A stretch of 64,000 bases of DNA from positions 124,001 to 188,000 of IMG/VR virus record IMGVR_UViG_3300044997_001199; one strand, written 5' to 3'. Of the stretch, positions 48,802 through 57,601 are shown piece after piece. Numbering within the stretch: position 1 is the first letter of the stretch; every line of letters starts with the position of its first letter. The position numbers were made by a program, and so were the translations under genes. Source of the DNA: a virus. The notes beneath the pieces are model-generated. The model searched no databases. It saw only the letters and a list, made by a program, of their open reading frames with translations, and was not told where the DNA came from.

Positions 48802-48826
48802 TCTACTAGATGAGCAAGGATCACCA

Positions 48827-50275
48827 ATGACCAGTCAGATCAACCCCAACAACATCGATGGTAATTATCCTGTGGCCGGTGTGTCAAACAACACCCAGGG
48901 CATGCGCGACAACTTTACCAACACCCGTACCAACTTTCAGTATGCGGCCAACGAGATTACCGAACTGCGACAAAAGACTGTGTTGAAAACAGCCATCACT
49001 GGTAGCACGCTGGACAACAACATGAATGACAACCTACTGTATGCCGTACAGTTGAAGGATGTCAGTTATACCCAGATCACGGTGGCCACTACCGCAGGCA
49101 CAGTCAATCTAGATTATGCTGCTGGCATGTATCAACAGGTCAATACCACAGGATCCATCAGTCTGGCCTTTGCCGGCTGGCCTGTGGCCGGAACCGTTGG
49201 CACCCTGACAGTGAGCATCAGCATTACCGACACTGCATTCACAGTGACCTTGCCTGCTGCTGTGAGTCAGGGACTGCTGGGGCTCGAAGGTGTGACTCCC
49301 GGCGGCGCTGGGGTCACCAACACCATTACTTTTGGCCAGATTGGCAATTTTGTATTTGAATTTGTCACTGCCGATGCCGGAGAAACCATAACAATCGTCG
49401 ATCAATCGCGACCGCGCACAGTGTATACCTCGCCCATAGCAATCACATCTGAAGCCGTGAGCACGTCCACTGCGACCGGTGCTCTCACCGTGGACGGCGG
49501 AGTGGGCGTGTCGGGCGACCTCTATGTGGGCGGCGACATCGTAGGAAACATCGTGGTCACTGGTATCAGTCTCACTGGCACGGTCACAGGCGGCAACGTG
49601 ATTTCTCAAGGGGTCGTGACTGCAACTGGAAACATTTTGGGCGGCAACATGATTTCTCTAGGCACTGTGACTGCTGCTGGCAATGTCACTGCCACTGGTC
49701 TGCGAGCACAGACTCTGAGTCTCACCGGCAACATACTGTCGGCTGCCAATGTCACTGGCAATGTCAACGGTGGCAATCTACGCACCGATGGCCTGATGTC
49801 CGTGGCTGGCAATGTCACTGGTGGCAATCTCCGCACCGCAGGATTGGTCACTGCCACGGGCAATGTCACTGGTGGCAACATGATCACCACCGGATTGATC
49901 TCAGCTGCCGATGCCATCACTTCGTCGGGTGCCACCGCAGGAGTGGGCTACAGAACCGGTGCTGGCGGCACAGTGTCACAGTCAACTTCCAAGAGCACCG
50001 CAGTCACGCTCAACCGTGTCTGCGGCGAAATCACCATGAATGGTGCACAGTTGAACGGCGACAGCACAGTGAGTTTCACGCTCAACAATACTGCCGTGGC
50101 CAACACCGATGTGATCATAGTCAATCAAGTGGGCGGCGGCAACATTGGCGAATATGCATTCAATGGCAGCTGCGGCGCCGGCAGCGCAGAAATTTCAGTG
50201 CATAACATGACCGATGTCAATCGGTCCGATGCCATCGTGTTGAGATTCGTCGTAGTCAAGGCCGCGATCAATTGA
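48827..50275 (+). CDS. Tail fibre-like protein with GNVTGGNLRT repeats
   Basis: 482 residues. N-terminal QINPNNIDGNYPVAGVSNNTQ, a beta-rich middle, then a series of glycine-rich repeats of the form TATGNVTGGNMITTGL and a C-terminal head domain (residues ~390-482). Repeated trimeric-fibre motifs of this kind are common in cyanophage tail fibres and fibre tips bind the receptor. AAGGA lies close to ATG 48827, under a late promoter. The stop lies in an 18-bp palindrome. Confidence 0.82.
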   Translation: MTSQINPNNIDGNYPVAGVSNNTQGMRDNFTNTRTNFQYAANEITELRQKTVLKTAITGSTLDNNMNDNLLYAVQLKDVSYTQITVATTAGTVNLDYAAGMYQQVNTTGSISLAFAGWPVAGTVGTLTVSISITDTAFTVTLPAAVSQGLLGLEGVTPGGAGVTNTITFGQIGNFVFEFVTADAGETITIVDQSRPRTVYTSPIAITSEAVSTSTATGALTVDGGVGVSGDLYVGGDIVGNIVVTGISLTGTVTGGNVISQGVVTATGNILGGNMISLGTVTAAGNVTATGLRAQTLSLTGNILSAANVTGNVNGGNLRTDGLMSVAGNVTGGNLRTAGLVTATGNVTGGNMITTGLISAADAITSSGATAGVGYRTGAGGTVSQSTSKSTAVTLNRVCGEITMNGAQLNGDSTVSFTLNNTAVANTDVIIVNQVGGGNIGEYAFNGSCGAGSAEISVHNMTDVNRSDAIVLRFVVVKAAIN

Positions 50276-50280
50276 TCGCG
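50263..50280. repeat. 18-bp palindrome across tail fibre stop codon
   Basis: CGCGATCAATTGATCGCG is fully self-complementary and contains the TGA stop. It could form a termination hairpin in either direction, but no T run follows. Confidence 0.65.
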
Positions 50281-50300
50281 CCACTAATGTTGTATAGCCA

Positions 50301-50447
50301 ATAGCCGCAGATGACACGGATAAAACCTCCTCCGCCCAGTGGGAACGAGCTGCAGGAACTCCGGCCTGGGAACAACCTGCCCGTGTCACAGCAGATATAC
50401 AAAGCGCCAAGCTAAAACAGTTACTGGGACAAATAAAACAATCATGA
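50301..50447 (+). CDS. Orphan frame without a normal start, coupled to the next gene
   Basis: Open from a TAG at 50295 to TGA at 50445: ADDTDKTSSAQWERAAG...PAWEQPARVTADIQSAKLKQ then LLGQIKQS. The TGA overlaps the next ATG (ATGA), as in real coupled genes here, but there is no ATG/GTG/TTG; ATA 50301 would be the first codon. Its end closely resembles the last residues of the helicase (AEVQSNKLKQLLNQIKS). It may be a 5'-truncated gene. Confidence 0.4.
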   Translation: MAADDTDKTSSAQWERAAGTPAWEQPARVTADIQSAKLKQLLGQIKQS

Positions 50448-51097
50448 ATTTGATCTGTTTTCCACACTACACCTGTGGCGGCCTGTTGTGCGATGTGCTC
50501 AATGAAACCTGGAGCGATATTGCACCCAATGGTGGGATCGACTCCATACATCACAGCCTGGGCAAAATCGGAGATGACGACACAGTTTTGACCAACTATG
50601 ATCCGCAACAGCTGATCGATGGTTTGAAAAATCTACAGTGCAGTGACCATACTTGGATAGGCACACACTGCTGGCCCGGCAAACTGGATTTTGGCCTGTT
50701 TGATCAAGTCATTGCGGTCACAACTACCACATTCCGCAGCAAACTTTATCGTTGGGTCAGAGCATATCATCATTATTATCATGACTCAGAACCCTGGACA
50801 CAGACCCGGGCACAGGCCCGCATTGACAAAGAAAGAGAAACTGCCAAAAACTATGTCATAGCATTTGAACCGGTCAGTCATGCCTGTGTGACCAACATAG
50901 AGTTTGCAGAAATAGTGGACACCACAACTCAGTTCCGTAAACTGGTGGGCCAACATCCTGTTGACCAGCATGTTGCTCGATGGCAAAATATCAACAGTTT
51001 TTTATACCGTCCTGATCTATGGACCAGTACAGCAGCACAGCGTTTTTACGAAGCAGAGTTAGAAATCAATCTGCGGCAACACTATGTCTACCAATAA
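50444..51097 (+). CDS. Conserved phage protein near tail fibres
   Basis: 217 residues. MNLICFPHYTCGGLLCDVLN, NGGIDSIHHSLGKIGDDDT and WIGTHCWPG occur in T4-like phages beside fibre genes. The early segment resembles sulfotransferase or kinase P-loop openings, but no clear P-loop is present. Function unknown. ATG 50444 overlaps the preceding frame's stop and its end overlaps the next gene by 14 nt. Confidence 0.7.
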   Translation: MNLICFPHYTCGGLLCDVLNETWSDIAPNGGIDSIHHSLGKIGDDDTVLTNYDPQQLIDGLKNLQCSDHTWIGTHCWPGKLDFGLFDQVIAVTTTTFRSKLYRWVRAYHHYYHDSEPWTQTRAQARIDKERETAKNYVIAFEPVSHACVTNIEFAEIVDTTTQFRKLVGQHPVDQHVARWQNINSFLYRPDLWTSTAAQRFYEAELEINLRQHYVYQ

Positions 51098-51779
51098 AAT
51101 TTTTTGTTTCGGAGACGGGTATGCACACGGTCACATTTGGCCAGAATGGCCACAAATTTTACAGGCCTTGTTGCCCTATCATGACATAGTGACACACTCC
51201 GGAGTAGGAGCCGGCAATGAATTCCTGATAGATCGTCTGTTGACTTCACCCTGTGCCAACAGCACCGTGATTTTTCAATGGGCAAAATCACAAAGATTTG
51301 ACAAGCTCATACAAGATCAACCCTGGAAAGATCTAGCACTGCAAGACCCTGTGTATTTTTTCAACTTTGAAGAATCCCCGTCGGGCACCTGGTGGTTGTC
51401 CAGTGGCACACAAAATCGCAAAATCCGGGAATACCATGATTTTTTTGTACAGGACCAGCAGGCCAATCTGCGCACACACAATCAAAAAATACTGCTGGAA
51501 AATTATCTACAAAATCAACGTTGCCGTTATTGGTTTACCAGCACCCTGGAACAGGAAATATTCTCTAGAAAACATGCGTTGCGAGGTCCAGAAATCCAGC
51601 CCAGTCCTATATCTCATTTTTATTTTGTAGTAGACTGCATAAAGCCTGCTTTAGATCTGAGATTTGAACCAGGCAGACAACAAAAATTACAAACTCTGTT
51701 GCAAAACACTGTTTGGACACCCTTCGACCCAGATAGACAGTCAATTTGGCAAAAGATCTGCACACAGATTGGCCAGTGA
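51084..51779 (+). CDS. SGNH/GDSL-like phage protein
   Basis: 231 residues. The opening IFCFGDGYAHGHIWPEWPQIL and HSGVGAGNEFLIDRLL are the block I and III-like regions of SGNH hydrolases, though Ser is replaced by the FGDGY pattern. Such proteins might de-acylate surface sugars, but here the fold match is partial. Overlaps the preceding gene by 14 nt. Confidence 0.65.
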   Translation: MSTNKIFCFGDGYAHGHIWPEWPQILQALLPYHDIVTHSGVGAGNEFLIDRLLTSPCANSTVIFQWAKSQRFDKLIQDQPWKDLALQDPVYFFNFEESPSGTWWLSSGTQNRKIREYHDFFVQDQQANLRTHNQKILLENYLQNQRCRYWFTSTLEQEIFSRKHALRGPEIQPSPISHFYFVVDCIKPALDLRFEPGRQQKLQTLLQNTVWTPFDPDRQSIWQKICTQIGQ

Positions 51780-51796
51780 TAGCAAGTCATTGTCCA

Positions 51797-51802
51797 TAAA
51801 TA
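51797..51802 (+). promoter_or_regulatory. Late promoter core TAAATA of the truncated copy
   Basis: CATAAATAATA, 22 bp before ATG 51824. It matches TAAATAATA ahead of the full-length paralogue at 48752, so promoter and gene were duplicated together. Confidence 0.5.
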
Positions 51803-51823
51803 ATAAAAAGGTACTAACCTAAC

Positions 51824-51946
51824 ATGCAGAAAAAGACTCGCAGTCTACTTGAAGAACTTGATGCCATGTACGTCCATCGCGACCGGCGCCATGTGATCGA
51901 AAGCCGCGCAGCCAATCTATTGCTATACAGTTACGTTGATGGTTAG
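51824..51946 (+). pseudogene. Truncated inverted copy of the 48.5 kb small gene
   Basis: Begins MQKKTRSLLEELDAMYVHRD and continues RRHVIESRAANLL, matching the first 32 residues of the full gene at 48504-48752, then diverges into LYSYVDG and stops after 40 residues. Only the N-terminal part remains. It could be a dead copy or a shortened regulator. Confidence 0.7.
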
Positions 51947-51994
51947 CAAAATACCATCCGGCACGGTCAATACAAAAATATTTTTTATCTTTCA

Positions 51995-53380
51995 TTACGA
52001 TTTAATTTGATTCAATAGTTGTTTGAGTTTGTTTGACTGTACTTCTGCTGTGATCTTGGGCGTATCTTTGGCAGTTTCTTGCATGGTGCTACGTGCCTTG
52101 ATCGACTCCATTATGGCCGATGCAGGATTTCTGGCGTGGCCTTCTTGTGCTTCCTCGCCGAGATCAGTGATACGCATGGTTTCGACGTTGTATTCTAGAT
52201 CGATCTTCTGGCCCACGCCGGTCGAGCTGCGCGATTTCATGCACTGAATCTGATAGCGGCCACGCTCGCGCATGGCACGACTGGTAAAGATACCAAACAC
52301 ATTGTCTGCGGTGTTGATCTTGCTGATACCGCCCGAAATATGACTGTGGTCAAACTCAATCTCTTCCACCGCAGATCGATTCAATTGACTGGCAGTCACA
52401 AACAACACATTGAGTTCTTTGGCCAGATTTCTCAGTTCTTCACTTACATACTTGTCTTTGACAAATAGGTCATTGGGCGATACCTTGGCTGACACCGGCA
52501 TCAAGAGATCCAGATAGTCAACCATGACAAAGTCCACACGGATACCTGTCTGTATCTGCAGCTCCTTGAGATAACTGCGGATATCATTTACTGTGCTTTG
52601 TGCAGACAAGGCCTTGACTCGATATTGCCCGGCTTTTTTGGCTACCAGTCGAACTTTGAGTTCTGTGGTATCGATATCTTTGCGAATATCTTTGGTTGAC
52701 ATATTAGTCAGCATGGCATCGGTTCTCAGTGCACACAGTTCTTCGCTGAGTTCCAAACTTACATACACCCCCGACAGGCCCTGCTGCAACCAATTCAATG
52801 CCAGGTTCAGCATTACCAGGCTTTTGCCCGATCCTGACCCACCTGCAAAGATATTAAGTTCTCCGCGGCTGAATCCACCATAGAGTAACCGGTCCAGTGT
52901 AGACCATCCTGTGCTGACCTGACCACCAGAATTGAAATATCGATTGATACGATCTCGGGGATCGGCCCAGTAGTCTGTGCCCATGTCCCGCGTGAGGCTG
53001 ATTTGCACTGCATCTTTGATCAGTTTTTCTACCGGGTCATATTCACCTTTTTCTAGCAGGTCCGCTGATTTGAGAATGGCTCGTTCCAGTTCCTGTCTAC
53101 GTGTAAATGATTCAAACTCAGTGAGAAACCAATCAAAATGTCCTTCATTCAGATCGGGTATAGATTCTAATTTCGTACCAGTGGCTGCCGTGATCTGAGC
53201 GCGGTCAGGCATAGTGCGGAATTCGTCGCTGTGCCGTTGAATGAATCTAGCGGTATCGCGAAGGCTACGATCAAAATTGTCCGGATTGAAGATGTTTTGT
53301 ACGCGCACGTAACTCTGTGCATCCTCTAGCATCATCTCCAAAAACAATCGCTGAACATCAACTCCGTAATCTTTGAGCAA
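51995..53380 (-). CDS. Replicative DnaB-type helicase (T4 gp41-like)
   Basis: 461 residues. RecA-type ATPase: Walker A GGSGSGKS at 180-187, VDFVMVDYLDLLMP as Walker B, and VTASQLNR. N-terminal helical domain as in gp41. It unwinds DNA ahead of the replisome. TTG 53380 is the best start (GGAGG seven nucleotides upstream); the longer TTG 53401 would overlap the primase by 44 nt. The C-terminal tail NKLKQLLNQIKS recurs in the frame at 50301 and may be a protein-binding peptide. Confidence 0.93.
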   Translation of the reverse strand: MLKDYGVDVQRLFLEMMLEDAQSYVRVQNIFNPDNFDRSLRDTARFIQRHSDEFRTMPDRAQITAATGTKLESIPDLNEGHFDWFLTEFESFTRRQELERAILKSADLLEKGEYDPVEKLIKDAVQISLTRDMGTDYWADPRDRINRYFNSGGQVSTGWSTLDRLLYGGFSRGELNIFAGGSGSGKSLVMLNLALNWLQQGLSGVYVSLELSEELCALRTDAMLTNMSTKDIRKDIDTTELKVRLVAKKAGQYRVKALSAQSTVNDIRSYLKELQIQTGIRVDFVMVDYLDLLMPVSAKVSPNDLFVKDKYVSEELRNLAKELNVLFVTASQLNRSAVEEIEFDHSHISGGISKINTADNVFGIFTSRAMRERGRYQIQCMKSRSSTGVGQKIDLEYNVETMRITDLGEEAQEGHARNPASAIMESIKARSTMQETAKDTPKITAEVQSNKLKQLLNQIKS

Positions 53381-54359
53381 GCTGGCGCCTCCGTAGTTCA
53401 ATTTTGATCCGGCTGGTTTCCCGGGCCTGCATTATAGTTAGCACAGTGGCCAACTGGCCCCAACGAACCACTGCATCATTGACATCCTTGACATCGCTGG
53501 GCCAGTCAGGCATTGATACTGCCCATCCCAGTTCTATGGCCCGATCCACCAGGCGCAGGCCGGCTTCGTCCTGGTCTGGCACCACAGTGATCGCACGGTC
53601 CAGACTGCGGATCAATCGTGCCTGTGTGTCGGAAATATCAGCATGAAGCACTGCTAGCCCCGACACGCTCAAGGCATCAAACACACCCTCGGTCACGATC
53701 ACATGTTTCCAGGTCGGGCGTTGTAGGTCTGTGCCAAACACATAACCAGGCTGGATGTCGTGGATGTACTTGGGTGTGCGGTCGTCCAACATGCGCGAAC
53801 TGTAACCCACTATGACATTGTCATAGGTAAATGGCACTATGACCTGGGGACGGGTCCAATGCACACCGTCGTTTTTCTTCACGTAACCAAACCGGACAGT
53901 CATGAGCGGATAATCCGCGGGCACTGCACGGCGTCTTGCATAGTGCCACTCTGCTTCGTGCTCGGGTGTCAGCAGCTCGGCACCAGGAGGCAAATCGCGT
54001 TCCTCAAAACGGATGCTTTGCGACTCGTTGGCTGTGCGTTGCCGATCGTCCAGGATGCCCTGGACATCCCGATGTCGCAGACTTTCCAGATTGGCGCGTT
54101 CAATTTCTTCCTGCGGTACTCCCAACCATGACAGCAGCCGACGAGACTTGAAACTTAGTGTCCGACCTTGTATAAAGTTAGCGGTATATCCACAATTGAA
54201 ACAATGATACCCCCACCCCCGATCGGACACCTTGATTCCACCGCGGCTGCGCCGATCAGCCGAAGTGCCGTTGTGCACACAACAAGGAGCATCAAAACTG
54301 ATCCAACCGCTGGCCGAGGCCTTGCGGCGCGCAGGAACATAGGTTAGAATATCTAACAT
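53358..54359 (-). CDS. DNA primase with zinc ribbon and TOPRIM domain
   Basis: 333 residues. Zinc ribbon CCVH...CFNC (about residues 26-56), then a linker, and TOPRIM with VTEGVFDALSV, HADISDTQ and VVPDQDEAG. It makes RNA primers for the gp41-type helicase encoded next. ATG 54359 is preferred: the promoter -10 box ends at 54366, so the RNA would begin at or beside this ATG. ATG 54365 lies too close to the promoter. Confidence 0.9.
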   Translation of the reverse strand: MLDILTYVPARRKASASGWISFDAPCCVHNGTSADRRSRGGIKVSDRGWGYHCFNCGYTANFIQGRTLSFKSRRLLSWLGVPQEEIERANLESLRHRDVQGILDDRQRTANESQSIRFEERDLPPGAELLTPEHEAEWHYARRRAVPADYPLMTVRFGYVKKNDGVHWTRPQVIVPFTYDNVIVGYSSRMLDDRTPKYIHDIQPGYVFGTDLQRPTWKHVIVTEGVFDALSVSGLAVLHADISDTQARLIRSLDRAITVVPDQDEAGLRLVDRAIELGWAVSMPDWPSDVKDVNDAVVRWGQLATVLTIMQARETSRIKIELRRRQLAQRLRS

Positions 54360-54365
54360 GTCCAT

Positions 54366-54394
54366 ATTGTAACAGAACTCAAATCAACGATCAA
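54366..54394 (-). promoter_or_regulatory. Sigma70-like promoter TTGATC-N17-TACAAT for primase
   Basis: TTGATC at 54394-54389, TACAAT at 54371-54366, 17 bp apart. The transcription start falls on the primase start codon, suggesting a leaderless message. Confidence 0.6.
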
Positions 54395-55461
54395 CGGTAT
54401 TGGAGATTGGTAATCGTGCCGTTGTCGATGTAGACTGTGGCCGTTTGTGTGCCTTGAAACTGTATGGGAGTGTAGCCCGATCCACCATCCGTGATAGTGA
54501 TAGTGCTCACAGCGCCGTCGCTGCCGATGGTGGCTCGAGCACGAGCACCTGCCCCGTTGCCTAGAATCTGTACCCTGGGATTGGCCACATAATTTTGTCC
54601 AAGATTGCCCAGAGCAATGGAGGTCACCGCACCGGCTGTGGTCGTGGCCGTGGCCGTGGCTCCAGACCCAATGGAATTGTTGAATGCTGCTCGAATCAAG
54701 GGATGGAATCCCTGTATGTTAAAATATTGTGTGCTGGTCTCTGCAAAGTATTCAAAACTTTCAGTAATGTCGTACCAAACAGATTCACAGTTTTCTGCGC
54801 CTTGAAATTTCACAGTACCGGTAAATGTGTCAAGATCCATCTTTACGGTGGTCAGACTCTGATGACTGGTATCTATGTAACTGCTGTAGAATTCTGTGAG
54901 TTGAGTGGTATTGACCGGGGGTGGATAGTTGGCCCAGTCTGGCCAGTTGGTGGGGCCGGGCTGCAGTTGTTGAGCCTTGTCATAGATAGTGGGAATTGTC
55001 AAGACCGCGCTGGGCACAAACTCGGGCAACACACTGTCCACGATGTCGCAGTAGCCTCGGGCCTGTGAATTGGCATTGACATACACTGCCTGCACATAGT
55101 TGCCGCTGGTTCGTTCAACACTGTAACTGGCCGGCTGAGCAGTGATTTCAATGGTGTCGGCGGTATCCAGTACTACCTTGACACGCCCAGTGGGTGCATT
55201 GAGTATTTCCATGGGCTTTTCTATCAAGAGGCGATCGCCGTTTTGGCTCAGTAAACGGAACACAAAAGAACTGCCGGTAATATTCACTGGCTTCTGATCT
55301 TGATTGATGAACTCAAACAACAACACATTGTCTACACCTTTGTTTACAGTCAAATATTTTGCGTACACCGGGTCATACCTCGCAGTAAAGTATCCACCGC
55401 TGGTGTCGATCAATAATACTCGAACAATTTGTTGGTATAAGTAAGCAGTGGTAGAATACAT
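54391..55461 (-). CDS. Phage structural protein (BppU-like N-terminus)
   Basis: 356 residues. N-terminal half is beta-rich: VNKGVDNVLLFEFINQDQKPVNITG, VFRLLSQNGDRLLIEK, resembling the BppU-type baseplate upper protein domain. C-terminal half has Gly/Ala/Thr-rich stretches (GSGATATATTTAGAVTSIAL, GSGYTPIQF). Likely a tail or neck component. GAGG precedes ATG 55461, with TAAATA at 55477. Confidence 0.72.
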   Translation of the reverse strand: MYSTTAYLYQQIVRVLLIDTSGGYFTARYDPVYAKYLTVNKGVDNVLLFEFINQDQKPVNITGSSFVFRLLSQNGDRLLIEKPMEILNAPTGRVKVVLDTADTIEITAQPASYSVERTSGNYVQAVYVNANSQARGYCDIVDSVLPEFVPSAVLTIPTIYDKAQQLQPGPTNWPDWANYPPPVNTTQLTEFYSSYIDTSHQSLTTVKMDLDTFTGTVKFQGAENCESVWYDITESFEYFAETSTQYFNIQGFHPLIRAAFNNSIGSGATATATTTAGAVTSIALGNLGQNYVANPRVQILGNGAGARARATIGSDGAVSTITITDGGSGYTPIQFQGTQTATVYIDNGTITNLQYR

Positions 55462-55476
55462 AGGAACCTCAACAGA

Positions 55477-55482
55477 TATTTA
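55477..55482 (-). promoter_or_regulatory. Late promoter core TAAATA
   Basis: CATAAATATC 16 bp upstream of ATG 55461; its last base coincides with the first base of the divergent plus-strand gene. Confidence 0.5.
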
Positions 55483-55859
55483 TGAGCAACACAGTGTTTG
55501 ATAAGCTAGCGGAAAAGTATCCATTTATCTCACTGTGCGTCTACGCCAATGTTGAGTATGTGGGTGTGATACAGAATCGAGACGATGCTGTGACCACGAT
55601 CTATGACTACGGTTCAGTGATCACAGCCCAAGACAAATTGGATTTCCTGGAACTGGCTGCAGTATGGTGGTGGGATTCCAATAGATCCATACCCATAAAC
55701 ATTTTTCTCAAGGGAGAATGGGATCGTTTTCGATTTACTCTCCGAACATTTAGCAACAAGGATCTTGCTATAGTCCATGGACCTGTGTGCAGCCTGGCTG
55801 ATATTTCTCGCAAAAAGTCCAAACGCAAATCAATCATGCTGGTCCGTAGAATTGAGTAG
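55482..55859 (+). CDS. Conserved small phage protein (WWWDSNRSIPI family)
   Basis: 125 residues. FDKLAEKYPFISLCVYANVE, YDYGSVITAQDKLDFLELAAV, WWWDSNRSIPINIFLKGEW recur in T4-like phages; the basic C-terminus (KKSKRKSIMLVRR) may bind nucleic acid. Function unknown. Convergent overlap of 30 nt with the next gene. Confidence 0.72.
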   Translation: MSNTVFDKLAEKYPFISLCVYANVEYVGVIQNRDDAVTTIYDYGSVITAQDKLDFLELAAVWWWDSNRSIPINIFLKGEWDRFRFTLRTFSNKDLAIVHGPVCSLADISRKKSKRKSIMLVRRIE

Positions 55860-56408
55860 ATTCATGTGAAGAGCGACCAACATGCTGTAACTGACCGCAT
55901 GAGACTTTTTGAATACAAACCCGCGGCTATCGTCGCCATTCCATACTTCAGCAAACACCTGGGGCCACGGTTGTCCTTGTAGATATGCCTTGCCGGGACG
56001 TATCACACTGATAAATGCAGCCATACGTTCAATGGAATCGGGGCGCATCTGGTCCAGAAGTTTGGTGTAGTTTCCGATGTGCACTAACTTTTCGGCCCAG
56101 ACCGGGTCGGTCCAGAGTCGTGACCACGGCGGTATGCGTGTGAGCAATTGTTCATAGTGGTCTGTGTCACGTATCAGTTGGTAGACCGACATGTTGAGCA
56201 AATCAATTTTGAAGTAGCCTCGTTGATCGGCAGTTTCATAATCTATAGACGCACACCCCGACACTGGGTCTCGGGGAATACCAGTGACATAGATGCCCGA
56301 ATTATGACGACAAGCGTCACCGAATCGGGTTTGTCGAGCCGGTATGTGTTTGATGAGTTTGAGAATTGCAGTGCGATCTGCAAGGTCAATGTCTATGTCA
56401 GCACTCAT
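55830..56408 (-). CDS. Miniature PolIII-alpha-like protein
   Basis: 192 residues. MSADIDIDLADRTAILKLI keeps the DIDID catalytic strand and following helix of bacterial C-family DNA polymerase (PolIII alpha), and VFKKSHAVSYSMLVALHMN matches the FNKSHA motif near the end of the palm/fingers. The middle (GYFKIDLLNMSVYQLI) also fits. Over 80 percent of PolIII alpha is absent, so polymerase activity is unlikely; it may be a clamp- or replisome-interacting relic. The family is widespread in T4-like phages. Confidence 0.7.
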   Translation of the reverse strand: MSADIDIDLADRTAILKLIKHIPARQTRFGDACRHNSGIYVTGIPRDPVSGCASIDYETADQRGYFKIDLLNMSVYQLIRDTDHYEQLLTRIPPWSRLWTDPVWAEKLVHIGNYTKLLDQMRPDSIERMAAFISVIRPGKAYLQGQPWPQVFAEVWNGDDSRGFVFKKSHAVSYSMLVALHMNLLNSTDQHD

Positions 56409-56442
56409 GTTGGTCTTTTGTCAAAGAAACAGAATACCAATG

Positions 56443-57600
56443 TCATTGGCGTACAAAATTTGCAAGAATCTGATCGAATCTGATCACAGCTTGATAATCG
56501 CATTCGCAGGTCAAAAAGTTTAGTTTGTTTTGCTGAGTCATACATCGATACTGCTCACTGTCAAACACCTCCGGATTGTTGTGTAGCCAGGCAACTGCAT
56601 GACTGAGTTGTTGATAGCGCACGTCGTGGTCTAGTATACCGTCAAATTTCTGCATTTCTTCAGGTAGCAAATTCCATGCAGTGTAAAAACCAATTTCATT
56701 GTATAAACGATTTATATTTGCCCCGGCCACTGGCAGTGGTAGAGTTTCGGCATAAAAACATTTTAATGCCTTTTCTGTGATCGATAATTCATTGTTTTGC
56801 CAGCTTGTTTCGGGAAATATTACACAGGCATGTTGAAAATACAAGGGCAAATGAAAATGACCCGGAGGTATTTTTCCAAAGCGATCGTCGATGCCCACAG
56901 AAACGGACTGGTCGTAGTAGGTGTTGGCGAAATCCTCGATCAATGAATGTGAGTATTTCTGATTGACCCATGTTCGGAATTTGGTATCTTCCGATGATTC
57001 CCAACAAGATTCTCCTATTTCACATATCTGCTCGGTCACACTGTTTTTTATAGTGATATCTAAATTCAACTGTGCTAGGTAATCCATAAACAATTGTCGC
57101 ACAGTGCGATTGGCACCATTGATATAGAACAAAGAATTTGTCTTTTCATCTGTGCGTTGTTTACACAAATCATAGTATTGTGGATAGAAATGTCTGGTCC
57201 AGTAGTCTCTGCAGGTCATTATTTCGTCAGGAAACCAGATGACTTTGTTTTTGATTTCAACCTCGTCAGACAGATAACTGTTGGCAATTAAAAATACATT
57301 GTTATGTTGTAGTAGATATTTTAGTGCCGGGCTGGACACGCTAAGTGGTTCACCTCTGTTACAGATCAATACGATATCATACTGTTGTATTTGCGCGTCC
57401 GTGATCGATAGTGTTTTACTGTTTTTTTCGAATAAAACGCTGAGATTGTAATCTTCTTTATTGAACTTAAATGCTGTGTCAGTTAAAAATGTATATTGAT
57501 TGTTATTCTTGTAGCTTGCCCGAGATTGCTCATAGGCGTTCCATGCATCAAATAACTGGATTCCGATTGACGGTCGAGGATTATTAATAAGAATTTTCAC
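56443..57600 (-). CDS. Glycosyltransferase-like phage protein
   Basis: 385 residues. C-terminal LSITEKALKCFYAETLPLPV and NRLYNEIGFYTAWNLLP parallel LTEKTLRPIACGKPF and LRSYGFLT of the gene at 22226, so both belong to one exostosin/fucosyltransferase-like family. Start is GTG 57600 (KILINNPRPSIGIQ). AT-rich compared with neighbours, so possibly acquired. No signal peptide. Confidence 0.7.
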   Translation of the reverse strand: MKILINNPRPSIGIQLFDAWNAYEQSRASYKNNNQYTFLTDTAFKFNKEDYNLSVLFEKNSKTLSITDAQIQQYDIVLICNRGEPLSVSSPALKYLLQHNNVFLIANSYLSDEVEIKNKVIWFPDEIMTCRDYWTRHFYPQYYDLCKQRTDEKTNSLFYINGANRTVRQLFMDYLAQLNLDITIKNSVTEQICEIGESCWESSEDTKFRTWVNQKYSHSLIEDFANTYYDQSVSVGIDDRFGKIPPGHFHLPLYFQHACVIFPETSWQNNELSITEKALKCFYAETLPLPVAGANINRLYNEIGFYTAWNLLPEEMQKFDGILDHDVRYQQLSHAVAWLHNNPEVFDSEQYRCMTQQNKLNFLTCECDYQAVIRFDQILANFVRQ

Positions 57601-57601
57601 G

